From Actinomadura sp. HBU206391 (GTDB lineage Bacteria > Actinomycetota > Actinomycetes > Streptosporangiales > Streptosporangiaceae): DNA of 41,252 nt. The stretch covers positions 1 to 41,252 of the forward strand of contig NZ_JABVEB010000045.1 in the NCBI RefSeq assembly GCF_014323665.1, given 5' to 3'. The notes beneath the pieces are model-generated. The model saw only the letters and a program-made list of their open reading frames with translations, searched no databases and was not told where the DNA came from. Below, piece after piece: positions 16,108 to 24,596 of the stretch; position 1 is the first letter of the stretch; each line of letters starts with the position of its first letter. The translations under genes were made by a program, and so were the position numbers.

Positions 16108-17261
16108 GCCACGATCCCTTCCCCGCGGAGCGCCACGATCTCGCCCGCGTCCAGGCCGATCTCGGTGAGCACGTCGTCGGTGTCGGAGCCGAGCGCGGGA
16201 GCTAGCGCGGCGCCACGGCCGGCTCCCGAGACGATGGGCGAGCCGGGCACCGGGTGGCGTCCGATGCCGGGCTGGTCGAGTTCGGTCATGAGCGGGTTGG
16301 CCGTCGCCGCGCGAGCGGCCTCGGTGAAGGTGCGGTACGGCGACCAGAGCACCGAGCACCCGCTGAGCGCCTTCGACACCTCGGCGAGAGTACGCGCGGC
16401 GAACCAGGGCTCGATGAGAGCGGCGATGGCCTCCCTGTGCCGATAGCGGTCGGCGTCGGCGCCGAAGTCGGCGCCGAGCAGCCGCCCCAGCTCGGTGAAC
16501 ACCTCGGCCAGCCCGGTCACCGCGCACAGGTCCGCGAAGTGCCGCGCGGTCAGCGTCACGAGCATCACTCGCTCACCGTCGGCGGTGGCGAAGTCGCGGG
16601 CGAATCCGCCGTACAGGTGGTTGCCGATCCGCGGCCGGTCACCGCCGCCCAGGACCGCGGCGCCGAGAAGGCCGAGATTGCCGGCCGTCGCGAGCGCCAC
16701 ATCCGCCAGCGGCAGCCGCAGCGCACTTCCCTCACCGGTACGCGACCGGTGCCGTTCGGCGGCGAGGATGCCCACGGCGGCGTAGAGCCCACAGGCGATG
16801 TCCCAGGCGGGCACGACGTTGTTCACCGGGTCGGTGTGATCCTCCGGCCCCGTGGCGAGGGGGAAACCCGTCTCGGCGTTCACGGTGTAGTCGACGGCGG
16901 GCCGCCCGTCGTGGTGACCCTCGATCCGCAGGTGGATCAGATCGGGACGGGCCGCGGCGAGTTCCTCGTAGGAGGGCCGGGGCGCGTTGGTGAGGACCAC
17001 CCCGGTGTCGGCGGCGAGGGCGCTGACGATCTCCCGCCCTCGCGGGGAGCGCAGGTCGACGGTGACGGACCGCTTGCCCTTGTTCAGTCCCGCCCAGTAC
17101 AGGCTGGCGCCGGACGGGGCGAGCGGCCACCGGCGTACGTCGGGGGCGCCGCCGATCGGGTCGACCCGGATCACCTCGGCGCCGAGCTGGGCGAGCGTCA
17201 TACCGCCGAGCGGCGCGGCGACGAAGCTCGAGATCTCCAGGACCCGCAGGCCGTCGAGCAT
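16104..17261 (-). CDS. CaiB/BaiF family CoA-transferase
   Basis: Family III CoA-transferase of 385 residues, moving CoA between carboxylic acids through an aspartyl anhydride. N-terminal LDGLRVLEISSFVAAPLGGM and LGAEVIRVDPIGG are typical, NKGKRSVTVDLRSPRGRE is the conserved CoA-site stretch, and D154 in PAWDIACGLYAA aligns with the catalytic Asp. It lacks the His/Asp pair of the alpha-methylacyl-CoA racemase branch seen in the paralogue at 31622-32785, so transferase is the better call. ATG 17261 overlaps the thiolase stop by one base (TGATG). It probably primes the substrate of the downstream hydratase. Confidence 0.9.
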   Translation of the reverse strand: MLDGLRVLEISSFVAAPLGGMTLAQLGAEVIRVDPIGGAPDVRRWPLAPSGASLYWAGLNKGKRSVTVDLRSPRGREIVSALAADTGVVLTNAPRPSYEELAAARPDLIHLRIEGHHDGRPAVDYTVNAETGFPLATGPEDHTDPVNNVVPAWDIACGLYAAVGILAAERHRSRTGEGSALRLPLADVALATAGNLGLLGAAVLGGGDRPRIGNHLYGGFARDFATADGERVMLVTLTARHFADLCAVTGLAEVFTELGRLLGADFGADADRYRHREAIAALIEPWFAARTLAEVSKALSGCSVLWSPYRTFTEAARAATANPLMTELDQPGIGRHPVPGSPIVSGAGRGAALAPALGSDTDDVLTEIGLDAGEIVALRGEGIVA

Positions 17262-18460
17262 CAGGTGACCCGCTCGAACACCGCCGCCATGCCCTGACCA
17301 CCCCCGATGCACATGGTCTCGAGGCCGTATCGGGACTCGCGGCGGTTCATCTCATGCAGCAGAGTCGTGAGGATTCGCGCGCCGGTGGCGCCGACCGGGT
17401 GGCCGAGCGAGATTCCCGAGCCGTTGACATTGACCCGGTCGAGGTCGGCCAGTCCCCACTCGCGGGTGACTCCGAGCACCTGGGCGGCGAACGCCTCGTT
17501 CAGCTCGATGAGGTCCATGTCGTCGAGGGTGAGCTCGGCGCGCTTCAGCGCGGCGGCGGTGGCGGGGATGGGCCCGAGACCCATCAGTTCCGGCGGTACG
17601 CCCGCGACGGCCCACGACACCATGCGGGCCCGCACGTCCAGGCCGAGCCGGTCGGCGATCTCAGCGGTCGTGACCAGGCACACGGCGGCCCCGTCGTTCT
17701 GGCCGCTGGAGTTGCCCGCGGTGACGGTCGACTCGGGATCCTGGGCCAAGCGCACCGGCCGCAGCGTGGCGAGCTTCTCCACGGACGTGTCGGCCCGGGG
17801 GTGCTCGTCCCGGTCGACGACCACCGTTCCCTTGCGTCCGTGGACCTCCACGGGGACCAGTTCGGCGGCGAACCGTCCCTCCTGCTGGGCCGCGACGGCC
17901 CGCTGATGCGAACGCAGCGCGAGGGCGTCCTGCTCGGCGCGCGGGATGCCGTGCATGCGGCGTACGTTCTCGGCGGTCTCGATCATTCCGCCCGGCACGG
18001 GGTGCAGATCGCCTCCGGCGGTGACACGGGCCCGGTCCAGCCGGTCGGTCAGTTTGATCTCCGCCCCGGGACGGTCCCATCGCAGGCCGGTGGCGTAGTA
18101 CTCCACCTGGCTCATGCTCTCCACCCCGCCCGCGATGACCGTGTCGCTCGCGCCGCTCCGCACCTGCAGCACAGCGTCGATCACCGCCTGCAGACCGGAA
18201 CCGCAGCGCCGGTCGACCTGGCGGCCCGCCGTCTCGACCGGCAGTCCGGCGTCGAGCGCGGCGACCCGGCCGATGGCCGGAGCCTCACCGTTCGGGTTGC
18301 AGTTGCCGAGGATCACGTCGTCGATGCGGTCGGCGCCGGTGCGCTTGAGCAACTCCTTGATGACGGTCGCGGCGAGCTGCTGCGGCGGCACCTCCCGAAG
18401 GGAACCGCCGAACCGGCCGACCGGCGTCCGGACCGGTGAGCACACAACGACCTCACGCAT
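17261..18460 (-). CDS. Thiolase (acetyl-CoA C-acyltransferase)
   Basis: Degradative-type thiolase of 399 residues, cleaving a 3-ketoacyl-CoA with CoA to acetyl- (or propionyl-) CoA. The nucleophile C86 is in DRRCGSGLQAV, the His H354 in SLGHPVGATGAR and the second Cys C384 in MCIGGGQGMA; the NSSGQNDGAA loop is present. All catalytic residues are intact. ATG 18460 has GGAGG six bases upstream. It is the first gene of the operon thiolase, CoA-transferase, hydratase, NIPSNAP-like, with one-to-four-base overlaps among the first three. Confidence 0.95.
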   Translation of the reverse strand: MREVVVCSPVRTPVGRFGGSLREVPPQQLAATVIKELLKRTGADRIDDVILGNCNPNGEAPAIGRVAALDAGLPVETAGRQVDRRCGSGLQAVIDAVLQVRSGASDTVIAGGVESMSQVEYYATGLRWDRPGAEIKLTDRLDRARVTAGGDLHPVPGGMIETAENVRRMHGIPRAEQDALALRSHQRAVAAQQEGRFAAELVPVEVHGRKGTVVVDRDEHPRADTSVEKLATLRPVRLAQDPESTVTAGNSSGQNDGAAVCLVTTAEIADRLGLDVRARMVSWAVAGVPPELMGLGPIPATAAALKRAELTLDDMDLIELNEAFAAQVLGVTREWGLADLDRVNVNGSGISLGHPVGATGARILTTLLHEMNRRESRYGLETMCIGGGQGMAAVFERVT

Positions 18461-18477
18461 GACGAGCCTCCAAGCAA

Positions 18478-18488
18478 GAACCACGTTC
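18478..18488. promoter_or_regulatory. Short inverted repeat upstream of the thiolase operon
   Basis: GAACCACGTTC has perfect 4-base arms around CAC, 18 bases before the thiolase start codon, next to a lone CAAGC half-site at 18471-18475. Such a short repeat can arise by chance, so this is a weak candidate operator. Confidence 0.25.
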
Positions 18489-18520
18489 CGGTGCCAGTCT
18501 GCCGCACGGCTCGACGGAGG

Positions 18521-18529
18521 TTATCCACA
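18521..18529 (+). other. Single perfect DnaA-box sequence
   Basis: TTATCCACA matches the DnaA-box consensus exactly and lies in the 157-base gap between the thiolase and coiled-coil genes. I saw no cluster of further boxes, so it is not an origin. It may be coincidence or a DnaA-responsive site. Confidence 0.3.
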
Positions 18530-18601
18530 GATCGCCTGAAGGGACTGATGTCACAGAACCGCACACGGTTACCGTCCGGAATCGGATGCATACAGCCCCC
18601 C

Positions 18602-18617
18602 GAGAGAGGAGACTCTC
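18602..18617 (+). promoter_or_regulatory. Ribosome site in the loop of a small hairpin
   Basis: GAGAG (18602-18606) pairs with CTCTC (18613-18617), leaving AGGAGA, the ribosome-binding site, in the six-base loop directly before the ATG of the coiled-coil gene. A 5-bp stem is weak, so the effect on translation is uncertain. Confidence 0.3.
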
Positions 18618-19229
18618 ATGGCATCGACCGAAGACCTCGTGACGATTCTGGAGGGACGCGTGAACGTGCTGGAGACCTGGGCCGGGCCTGGTCAGATCGA
18701 AGTGCTCGCCGCGGGGTTAACAGAGGTCCGCGCGAACATCCGCACCATCATCAAGACCCAGGAGCGGCACACCCGCCAGCTGGCCGATCTGACCTCCGAC
18801 GTGTCCGGGCTCAAGACCGACATGGCGGAAGTCAAGACCGATGTGGCCGAGCTGAAGACCGATGTGGCCGGGCTCAAGACCGATGTGTCCGGGCTCAAGA
18901 CCGACGTGGCCGGGCTCAAAACCGACGTGGCCGGGCTCAAAACCGACGTGGCCGGGCTCAAAACCGACGTGGCCGGGCTCAAAACCGACGTGGCCGGGCT
19001 CAAAACCGACGTGGCCGGGCTCAAAACCGACGTGGCCGAACTCAAAACCGACGTGGCCGAACTCAAAACCGACGTGGCCGAACTCAAAACCGACGTGGCC
19101 GAACTCAAAACCGACGTGGCCGAACTCAAAACCGGCATGGCGGAACTGAATGCCAAGGTCGATGACCTGACAGCCACCCTGAGGCTGGTCGTCGACCATC
19201 TCGGGATCAACGGCTCCACGGCCCGCTAG
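18618..19229 (+). CDS. Heptad-repeat coiled-coil protein of unknown function
   Basis: A 203-residue protein. About 60 N-terminal residues (MASTEDLVTILEGRVNVLET, then AGLTEVRANIRTIIKTQERH) lead into roughly 18 consecutive heptads of the form V-A-(G/E)-L-K-T-D (about residues 62-187), then a short tail DDLTATLRLVVDHLG. Hydrophobic V and L at positions 1 and 4 and charged K and D at 5 and 7 predict a long, regular parallel coiled coil. No signal peptide or membrane segment is seen. The ATG follows AGGAG closely. It stands alone between the thiolase operon and the siderophore importer. It could be a structural spacer or oligomeriser; no function is claimed. Confidence 0.8.
   Translation: MASTEDLVTILEGRVNVLETWAGPGQIEVLAAGLTEVRANIRTIIKTQERHTRQLADLTSDVSGLKTDMAEVKTDVAELKTDVAGLKTDVSGLKTDVAGLKTDVAGLKTDVAGLKTDVAGLKTDVAGLKTDVAGLKTDVAELKTDVAELKTDVAELKTDVAELKTDVAELKTGMAELNAKVDDLTATLRLVVDHLGINGSTAR
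18906..19136 (+). repeat. 21-bp tandem repeat, 11 near-identical copies, in the coiled-coil gene
   Basis: Eleven units of 21 bases: six read GTGGCCGGGCTCAAAACCGA plus C, then five differ only in GG to AA (VAGLKTD to VAELKTD), the last with one further change. Older, more diverged units flank both ends (18801-18905 and 19137-19170). Identity between copies shows recent expansion; each change in copy number adds or removes exactly one heptad. Confidence 0.95.
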
Positions 19230-19233
19230 GCCT

Positions 19234-19249
19234 GGCGGCGACCGCCGCC
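19234..19249 (+). terminator. GC hairpin after the coiled-coil gene
   Basis: GGCGGCG and CGCCGCC can pair around a very short centre five bases after the stop codon, between two convergent genes. No T-tract follows. A second small stem, GACCG-TTC-CGGTC at 19327-19339, sits directly after the stop of the convergent siderophore receptor gene. Both are candidates only. Confidence 0.3.
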
Positions 19250-19339
19250 GTCACCTCGGAGGCACACGCGAGGATCACGTGGGCGTCCGGGTGTACGGCG
19301 GCGGTCCGTCGGGTCGAAAGGCCGGTGACCGTTCCGGTC

Positions 19340-20323
19340 TCAGGCGGTCGCCGGATTCACCTCGAAGATCTTGGCGAGGTCGTCGAGCACCTCGTGCGCG
19401 CCCTGCAGGCCGACGGCGGTCATCCACGTGAGGTCGTCGACCTCGTGCTTGTGCCCCTTGAGCCTGTCCCAGAGCGGGTTGGCCTCGAACTTCGACTGGA
19501 CCTGCGCCGAGGTGTTCTTCTCGTCCTTGTACGTCGCGACGAAGATGTGGTCGGCGTCGAGGTCGGCGATGCGCTCCTCACTGAGGTCGACGGCGATCTC
19601 CTCTGACGTGGGCTGCCCCTTGGGCCTGGGGAAACCGATGTCCGACAGGATGATGCCGGAGTAGGAGTTCGCCGTGTAGAGGCGCACTGTCGGCTCGTCG
19701 GTGAACCGGGCGACCGAGACGGTCGGGAGCTTGCCGCCCTTCTCCTTGATCTCGGCGCCGATCTTCTGGGCGCGGGCCTCGTACTCCTTGAGCCGCTGGT
19801 CCGCGAGCTGCTCCTTGCCGAGCGCCTTGCCCACCAGCCGGAGGTTGTCCTTCCACAGCGCGCCCGTGGTCTCGCTGAAGACGGTGGGCGCGATCTGCGC
19901 GAGTTTGCCGTACAGCGCCTCGTGCCTGACCTTGGCCGACAGGATGAGGTCGGGTTTGAGGGCCGCGATCTTCTCGAGACTCGGCTCGGCGAGGGTGCCG
20001 ACCGACGTGGCCTCCTTGCCGTGCGTCTTCGCCGCCTCACCGAGATAGTCGGGGAGCTTCTCGTTGACCGACCGGTAGGTGGTGTAGCCGACCACGTCGC
20101 CGTCCAGCGACAGGGCGGCGTCGACGAAACTCTGGTCGAGGGCGACGATCCGCTTGGGCTCGGTGAAGATCTTCGTCGCGCCCATCGCGTGAGCGACGGT
20201 CCGCAACGGCTTGTCCCCCTTGGCCGCCGTGTCGGAGCCGGAGCCACAGCCCACCAGGCCCATGACAGCCAGCGCGGCGACCGTGAACCCTGCGGCCGCA
20301 CGCCGCACTGAAGACGACGTCAT
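19340..20323 (-). CDS. Iron-siderophore ABC transporter substrate-binding lipoprotein
   Basis: Class III (FepB/FhuD-like) siderophore receptor of 327 residues. A lipoprotein signal occupies residues 1-26 (RRAAAGFTVAALAVMGLVGC). The mature part shows the two-lobe pattern, with KRIVALDQSFVDAALSL, EKIAALKPDLILSAKVRHEALYGKL-type helices and IADLDADHIFVATY near the end. ATG 20323 follows GGAGGA by seven bases. It is divergent from two FecCD permeases and an ATPase, with two iron boxes between, so both arms should be repressed by a DtxR/IdeR-type regulator when iron is plentiful. The siderophore cannot be told from sequence, and no biosynthetic genes are nearby. Confidence 0.93.
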   Translation of the reverse strand: MTSSSVRRAAAGFTVAALAVMGLVGCGSGSDTAAKGDKPLRTVAHAMGATKIFTEPKRIVALDQSFVDAALSLDGDVVGYTTYRSVNEKLPDYLGEAAKTHGKEATSVGTLAEPSLEKIAALKPDLILSAKVRHEALYGKLAQIAPTVFSETTGALWKDNLRLVGKALGKEQLADQRLKEYEARAQKIGAEIKEKGGKLPTVSVARFTDEPTVRLYTANSYSGIILSDIGFPRPKGQPTSEEIAVDLSEERIADLDADHIFVATYKDEKNTSAQVQSKFEANPLWDRLKGHKHEVDDLTWMTAVGLQGAHEVLDDLAKIFEVNPATA

Positions 20324-20340
20324 CTAACATTCCTCCACAG

Positions 20341-20359
20341 TTAGGTAAAACTAACCTCA
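20341..20359. promoter_or_regulatory. Iron box 1 (DtxR/IdeR type)
   Basis: The 19 bases starting TTAGGTAAAACTAACCT match the palindromic iron-box consensus (TTAGGTTAG-n-CTAACCTAA) at 15 of 19 positions, 17 bases upstream of the receptor start codon. Repression by an iron-loaded DtxR-family protein is established for such sites in actinobacteria; binding here is inferred. Confidence 0.75.
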
Positions 20360-20360
20360 A

Positions 20361-20379
20361 TTAGGTTAGGTATACCTAA
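20361..20379. promoter_or_regulatory. Iron box 2 (DtxR/IdeR type)
   Basis: TTAGGTTAGGTATACCTAA matches the iron-box consensus at 16 of 19 positions and begins 20 bases after the first box begins, placing the two on nearly the same helix face. It serves the same divergent promoter region and lies 56 bases before the permease start at 20436. Confidence 0.8.
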
Positions 20380-20435
20380 CCACACGAAGTCGGCCGATAC
20401 GGGCTCGAAGGGTGATTGATGACTGAAGGCGGGAC

Positions 20436-21455
20436 ATGACGGCGGTGCCGCTGACCGCACTACGCCGGCACCGGCTATTGACCCTCCTCGGGCTCGCGCT
20501 GCTCACGTTGGGCGTGACGGTGGCGAGCATCGCGATCGGAGCGATGCAGGTGCCGTTGACCGGGGTATGGCGGGCGATCACCCATCCGACCGGCACCGAA
20601 CAGGACGTCGTGGTGCGTTCGCTGCGGCTGCCCCGCACCGCGTTCGGAGTGCTCGCCGGGACCGCGCTCGGGGTGGCCGGAGCGCTCGTCCAGGGCCACA
20701 CCCGCAACCCGCTCGCCGATCCCGGCCTGCTCGGTGTCACGCAGGGGGCGGCGTTCGCCATGGTGCTGAGCATCTTCACCCTCGGCACGACCGACCTGCG
20801 CGTCTACATCTGGTTCGGCTTCCTCGGTTCCCTGGTCGCGAGCATCGCGGTCTTCACGCTGGGCTCGGTGGGCGGCGGCGGAGGCACCCCCATCACGCTC
20901 GCGCTCGCCGGGGCCGCCGTCAGCACGCTCCTGCACGGCCTGATCTCCGGGATCGTGCTGCTCGACCAGCAGGCCCTGAACGTCTACCGGTTCTGGCAGG
21001 CGGGCGCTATCGCGGGCCGTGACTCCCGGCTGCTCCCCCAGGTGCTCCCGTTCGTGCTGCTCGGCCTCGTCCTGGCGCTCGCCAACGCGCCTGGTCTCAA
21101 CGCGCTCGCCCTCGGCGAGGACGTGGCCCGCTCGCTGGGTCGCCGGGTCGGGCTGACCAGGGCGCTCGGCATCGCGGCGATCACCTTGCTGACCGGGTCG
21201 GCGGTGGCGGTCTGCGGTGCGCTGGCCTTCGTCGGCCTGATCGTGCCGCACCTCGCGCGCGCTCTGTCCGGCCCGGACCACCGGTGGCTGCTGCCGTACT
21301 CGGGGCTGCTCGGCGCGATCCTGCTCCTCGGCGCCGACATCGCCGGCCGCATGGTCGCCCGGCCGGGTGAACTGGAGGTGGGCATCATGCTGGCCCTGAT
21401 CGGGGGTCCGTTCTTCGTCGCGCTGGTGCGCCGCCGCAAGCCGGTGCGCCTATGA
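20436..21455 (+). CDS. FecCD-family siderophore ABC permease (first subunit)
   Basis: Inner-membrane subunit of the iron-siderophore importer, 339 residues with about ten hydrophobic segments. FecCD hallmarks include LRLPRTAFGVLAGTALGVAGALVQG, NPLADPGLLGVTQGA and GALAFVGLIVPHLAR. It is the first gene of the plus-strand arm and overlaps the next permease by four bases (ATGA). A six-codon ORF (ATG at 20419) ends inside its start (ATGA at 20436-20439) and might couple or tune translation; the normal ribosome site is weak. Iron repression through the boxes at 20341-20379 is expected. Confidence 0.94.
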   Translation: MTAVPLTALRRHRLLTLLGLALLTLGVTVASIAIGAMQVPLTGVWRAITHPTGTEQDVVVRSLRLPRTAFGVLAGTALGVAGALVQGHTRNPLADPGLLGVTQGAAFAMVLSIFTLGTTDLRVYIWFGFLGSLVASIAVFTLGSVGGGGGTPITLALAGAAVSTLLHGLISGIVLLDQQALNVYRFWQAGAIAGRDSRLLPQVLPFVLLGLVLALANAPGLNALALGEDVARSLGRRVGLTRALGIAAITLLTGSAVAVCGALAFVGLIVPHLARALSGPDHRWLLPYSGLLGAILLLGADIAGRMVARPGELEVGIMLALIGGPFFVALVRRRKPVRL

Positions 21456-22549
21456 GCACGCCCGCACTGCGCGCCGCACCCGCCGGCACCGTACGCACGG
21501 GCGGCGCCTCGCTGACCGTGCGGGTCGCCCGCGTGTCGTTCCGGGTCCGGCCCCGTCCCATCATCGTCGTCCTCGCCGGGCTCTCCCTGCTCGTGCTGCT
21601 GATGGCGCTCAGCGTCGGCCGCGGCGACTTTCCGATCGGGGTCGGCGACGTGTTCCGTACCCTCCTCGGCGGCGAGGAGAACCGGTTCGTCGTCATGGAG
21701 CTCCGGCTGCCCCGCGCGTTGACCGGGGCGCTGGTCGGCGCGGCTCTGGGCCTGTCGGGCGCGATCGCGCAGGCGGTCGCCCGCAATCCCCTGGCCAGCC
21801 CGGACATCCTCGGGGTCACCTCGGGGGCGAGCGTGGCCGTGGTCGCCGTGATGATCACTGGCGGTGGCGCCGGCGGGGTGAGCGGGCTGGTCGCCACGCT
21901 CGGCGTGCCGTTCGCCGGGCTCGCGGGCGGCCTGCTCGCCGGCATCGGCGTCTACCTGCTGGCCTGGCGGCAGGGCCTGGACGGCTACCGCCTCGTACTC
22001 GTCGGCATCGGCGTGACGAGCATCGCCGTCAACGTGAAGTGGTGGCTGCTCACCCTCGGGGACGTCGACCAGGCATCTCGCGCCATGGTCTGGATCACCG
22101 GCAGCCTCAACGGACGCGGCTGGGAGCACGTCCGCCCGGTGGCCCTCGCGCTGGTGCTGCTGATCCCGTTGGCCCTGCTCGGCGCCCACACGCTCGAGGC
22201 ACTGAGGCTCGGCGACGACTCCGCACGCGGCCTCGGGCTGAGGGTCGATCTGGCCCGGTCCGTCCTCGTCCTCACCGCCATCGCGCTGGCGGCGGTCGCC
22301 ACCGCCTCGGCCGGGCCCGTGGAGTTCGTCGCGCTGGCCGCCCCGCAGATCGCACTGCGGCTGTGCGGATCCGCCCGGCCGCCGCTGGTCGGCTCCCTGG
22401 TGGTCGGCGCCGTTCTCACGGTCGGCTCGGACCTGATCGCCCGCACCGCCTTCGGCGGCGTTGAACTGCCGGTCGGCGTGGTCACGGCGGTTCTCGGCGC
22501 ACCGTTCCTCATCTATCTGCTCATCCGGTCCCGGCGGAAGGCGACCTAG
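21452..22549 (+). CDS. FecCD-family siderophore ABC permease (second subunit)
   Basis: Second membrane subunit, 365 residues, longer at the N-terminus than the first through an Ala/Arg-rich cytoplasmic stretch of about 40 residues. The conserved [35 protein letters not shown] and [17 protein letters not shown] segments are present. It starts within the stop of the first permease and its own stop overlaps the ATPase start (TAGTG). The two permeases are paralogues and probably form a heterodimer, as in FepD/FepG-type systems. Confidence 0.94.
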   Translation: MSTPALRAAPAGTVRTGGASLTVRVARVSFRVRPRPIIVVLAGLSLLVLLMALSVGRGDFPIGVGDVFRTLLGGEENRFVVMELRLPRALTGALVGAALGLSGAIAQAVARNPLASPDILGVTSGASVAVVAVMITGGGAGGVSGLVATLGVPFAGLAGGLLAGIGVYLLAWRQGLDGYRLVLVGIGVTSIAVNVKWWLLTLGDVDQASRAMVWITGSLNGRGWEHVRPVALALVLLIPLALLGAHTLEALRLGDDSARGLGLRVDLARSVLVLTAIALAAVATASAGPVEFVALAAPQIALRLCGSARPPLVGSLVVGAVLTVGSDLIARTAFGGVELPVGVVTAVLGAPFLIYLLIRSRRKAT

Positions 22550-23343
22550 TGGCTTCTTTGACCGCGCGTGACCTGCGGCTCGGGTACGGCGACCGGATCG
22601 TCGTCGACGGGCTGTCCCTGGACCTCGGCGGCACCGGGGTCACGGCCATCATCGGGCCCAACGGGTGCGGCAAGTCGACGCTGCTGCGCGCCCTCGGGCG
22701 GCTGCTCAAGCCCCACGCGGGCCGAGTGCTGCTGGACGGGGACGACATCGCGAAGGTGCCGACCCGTGAGGTGGCCAAACGGCTGGCCATCCTGCCTCAG
22801 GCGCCGCAGGCACCGGAGGGACTGACCGTCGCCGACCTGGTGACCCGTGGCCGGCACCCCCACCAGTCGTGGTACCGCCAGTGGTCGTCCTCCGACGAGG
22901 GCGCGGTGGCCGACGCGCTGGCCAAGACCGGGCTGCTCGAGCTGGCCGACCGGCCCCTCGACGAGTTGTCCGGCGGGCAGCGGCAGCGCGCCTGGATCTC
23001 CATGGCGCTCGCCCAGGACACCGGCCTGCTGCTGCTCGACGAGCCCACCACCTTCCTCGACCTGGCCCACCAGATCGAGGTGCTGGAGCTGATCCGCCGG
23101 CTGCACACCGACCACGGCCGTACGGTCGTCATGGTGCTGCACGACCTCAACCTGGCGGCGCGCTACGCGGACCGGCTCGTCGCCATGCGCGACGGCCGCA
23201 TCGCCGCCTCGGGACCGCCCGCCGAGGTGCTCACGGTGGAACTGCTCGCGGAGGTGTTCGGCCTGCGGGCCGAGGTCATCACCGACCCGGTCTCGGGCGG
23301 CCCCCTGGTCGTTCCCCTCGGCGGCGAGCCGACTCGGGCCTAG
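22549..23343 (+). CDS. Siderophore ABC transporter ATPase
   Basis: FepC-type ATPase of 264 residues powering the importer. Walker A is GPNGCGKST (36-44), the signature [10 protein letters not shown] (141-150), Walker B LLLLDEP (161-167) and the switch His lies in LHDLN. The GTG start overlaps the stop of the second permease. The C-terminal tail (about residues 225-264) is typical of siderophore ATPases. It ends the importer operon; its stop overlaps the end of the convergent hydrolase gene by four bases, so the two transcripts must overlap. Confidence 0.96.
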   Translation: MASLTARDLRLGYGDRIVVDGLSLDLGGTGVTAIIGPNGCGKSTLLRALGRLLKPHAGRVLLDGDDIAKVPTREVAKRLAILPQAPQAPEGLTVADLVTRGRHPHQSWYRQWSSSDEGAVADALAKTGLLELADRPLDELSGGQRQRAWISMALAQDTGLLLLDEPTTFLDLAHQIEVLELIRRLHTDHGRTVVMVLHDLNLAARYADRLVAMRDGRIAASGPPAEVLTVELLAEVFGLRAEVITDPVSGGPLVVPLGGEPTRA

Positions 23344-24017
23344 CGTCCGGTTCGATACGCCTCCAGGCGTTCGGCGAGTTCCTTGGGGCGGGCGAGCATC
23401 GGCATATGCCCGGTGGCGATCTCGTCGGGGATGATGCCCAGGCGTTCCCGTACGACGCGGCGCATGAGGCCGGCCGGGATGAAACGGTCGTCGCTGCAGA
23501 GCAGGAATCTCGTCGCCACATCGGGCCACGCCTTGAGCGGCCACGGCTCGGCGAACGGTGTCGCGGACTGCTCGCGCGCGCTCTGCTTCGCCCCTGCGAC
23601 CAGGTCCGGCGGGACATCGTGGAAGAAGTCGTCGGCCACGTCGCCAGGGGCCGTGCCGTCTTCTCGAGCCTGCTCCCGCCTGGCCTGCTCGTAACCGGTG
23701 TTGGCCCACCAGTCCCCCGGCGCCTCGCCCGGTGACGGGATCATTCCCTGGAGCATCACCAGCAGGCCCACCGGCACCCGGTCGCATACCAGCGGGGCGG
23801 TGAATCCGCCGAGTGAGTGGGCCACCATTACCAGGTCGGTGCGGTCGCCGATGGCGTCGACGGCCGTGTCGGCGTACTCGGTGAGCCCGGCCGAGTCGTC
23901 GTCGCAGGGCAGATCCACCGCCACGACGTCATGGCCACGCTCACGCAGCTCGGCGGCCAGCGGCCGCCAGTACCACGGGCTGCACCCGCCGCCGGGGATC
24001 AGGACGTACGTGGCCAT
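23340..24017 (-). CDS. Alpha/beta-fold hydrolase
   Basis: Small esterase-like hydrolase of 225 residues with no signal peptide. The oxyanion segment [16 protein letters not shown] is near the start. The nucleophile S68 lies in VAHSLGG, the acid is probably D177 in [10 protein letters not shown], and the His is H204 in ATGHMPML. Sequence pattern is close to plant salicylate-esterase/hydroxynitrile-lyase-like members, but the substrate is unknown. It begins two bases after the stop of the upstream oxidase gene, so both are one operon facing away from the HxlR regulator; a role in removing a reactive or toxic ester is possible inference. Confidence 0.9.
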   Translation of the reverse strand: MATYVLIPGGGCSPWYWRPLAAELRERGHDVVAVDLPCDDDSAGLTEYADTAVDAIGDRTDLVMVAHSLGGFTAPLVCDRVPVGLLVMLQGMIPSPGEAPGDWWANTGYEQARREQAREDGTAPGDVADDFFHDVPPDLVAGAKQSAREQSATPFAEPWPLKAWPDVATRFLLCSDDRFIPAGLMRRVVRERLGIIPDEIATGHMPMLARPKELAERLEAYRTGR

Positions 24018-24019
24018 GG

Positions 24020-24592
24020 TCAGCCGTCCTCCCTCTCGTCTTCATTCCCGTACCCGGCCCGGCCGCGACGCTGGAACTCCTCGATGCCGGTGCCCCCTGG
24101 GAGCCGGGTCTGGAAGTCGAGAACCCCCACCCAGGTCGGACGCACGGCGATGCGCGCCATCCTCGTGCCCGGGTGATCGACCTCGGCGAGATTGACGGCG
24201 GCCTGCTCGGGGCCGGCGTAGCGGCGCTGAGCCAGCGCGTACTCCGGAACGACCCCCTCCACATCCGTGACCGTGGCCTGGCCGCGGATGAGAAGCACCT
24301 CCGGCGGCGTGGACGCACGGTCGATGGTGATGGCGACATCGGGCCTGGCCCGCAGGGCGGCGATCTTACGTGTCCCCTCGAACGTGGACATGACGACATC
24401 GGCGCCGGTCCAGTGGAACAGCATCGGGAACACCCGTGGCGTGCCATCGGCCGCGACGTACGCCAGGCGCGCCAGTTCGGTCGAGGCGAGCAGACGTGCG
24501 GCCACGTCGCTGTCCAGCAGGCCGAGGTCACCTTGCGGCAGCGCCATCGGATCGGGGGCACGTTCGGTCTTCACCAGACCACTCCTCATCAT
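24020..24592 (-). CDS. Pyridoxamine-phosphate-oxidase-fold protein (PPOX family, flavin or F420)
   Basis: Split-beta-barrel PPOX-family protein of 190 residues. LASTELARLAYVAADGTPRVFP and FHWTGADVVMSTFEGTRKIAALRARP are the usual cofactor-binding stretch, followed by EVLLIRGQATVTDVEGVVPEY. Many actinobacterial members bind F420 or FMN and reduce small electrophiles; which applies here cannot be decided. ATG 24592 follows AGGAG by five bases; that AGGAG lies within the perfect repeat at 24597-24613, so a bound regulator would cover this region. It is first in an operon with the hydrolase. Confidence 0.8.
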   Translation of the reverse strand: MMRSGLVKTERAPDPMALPQGDLGLLDSDVAARLLASTELARLAYVAADGTPRVFPMLFHWTGADVVMSTFEGTRKIAALRARPDVAITIDRASTPPEVLLIRGQATVTDVEGVVPEYALAQRRYAGPEQAAVNLAEVDHPGTRMARIAVRPTWVGVLDFQTRLPGGTGIEEFQRRGRAGYGNEDEREDG

Positions 24593-24596
24593 CGGA

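Noticed and set aside
16104..17261. A second alpha-methylacyl-CoA racemase.
   Set aside because: The AGHD and GDFAGG pair seen in the true racemase at 31622-32785 is absent; the catalytic Asp of CoA-transferases is present instead.
18521..18529. A replication origin at the perfect DnaA box.
   Set aside because: A single box without a cluster, AT-rich region or dnaA/dnaN neighbours is not an origin.
18906..19136. The 21-bp repeat as a CRISPR array.
   Set aside because: The units are directly adjacent with no spacers, and they encode regular heptads in one frame.
18717..19219. Long minus-strand frames across the heptad-repeat gene.
   Set aside because: The 21-bp period keeps all frames open. 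Only the plus-strand frame has a ribosome site, non-repetitive ends and a sensible heptad pattern.
23340..23343. An annotation error at the overlapping ends of the ATPase and hydrolase genes.
   Set aside because: Both proteins end naturally for their families; the four-base tail-to-tail overlap is real, and both stops are readable.
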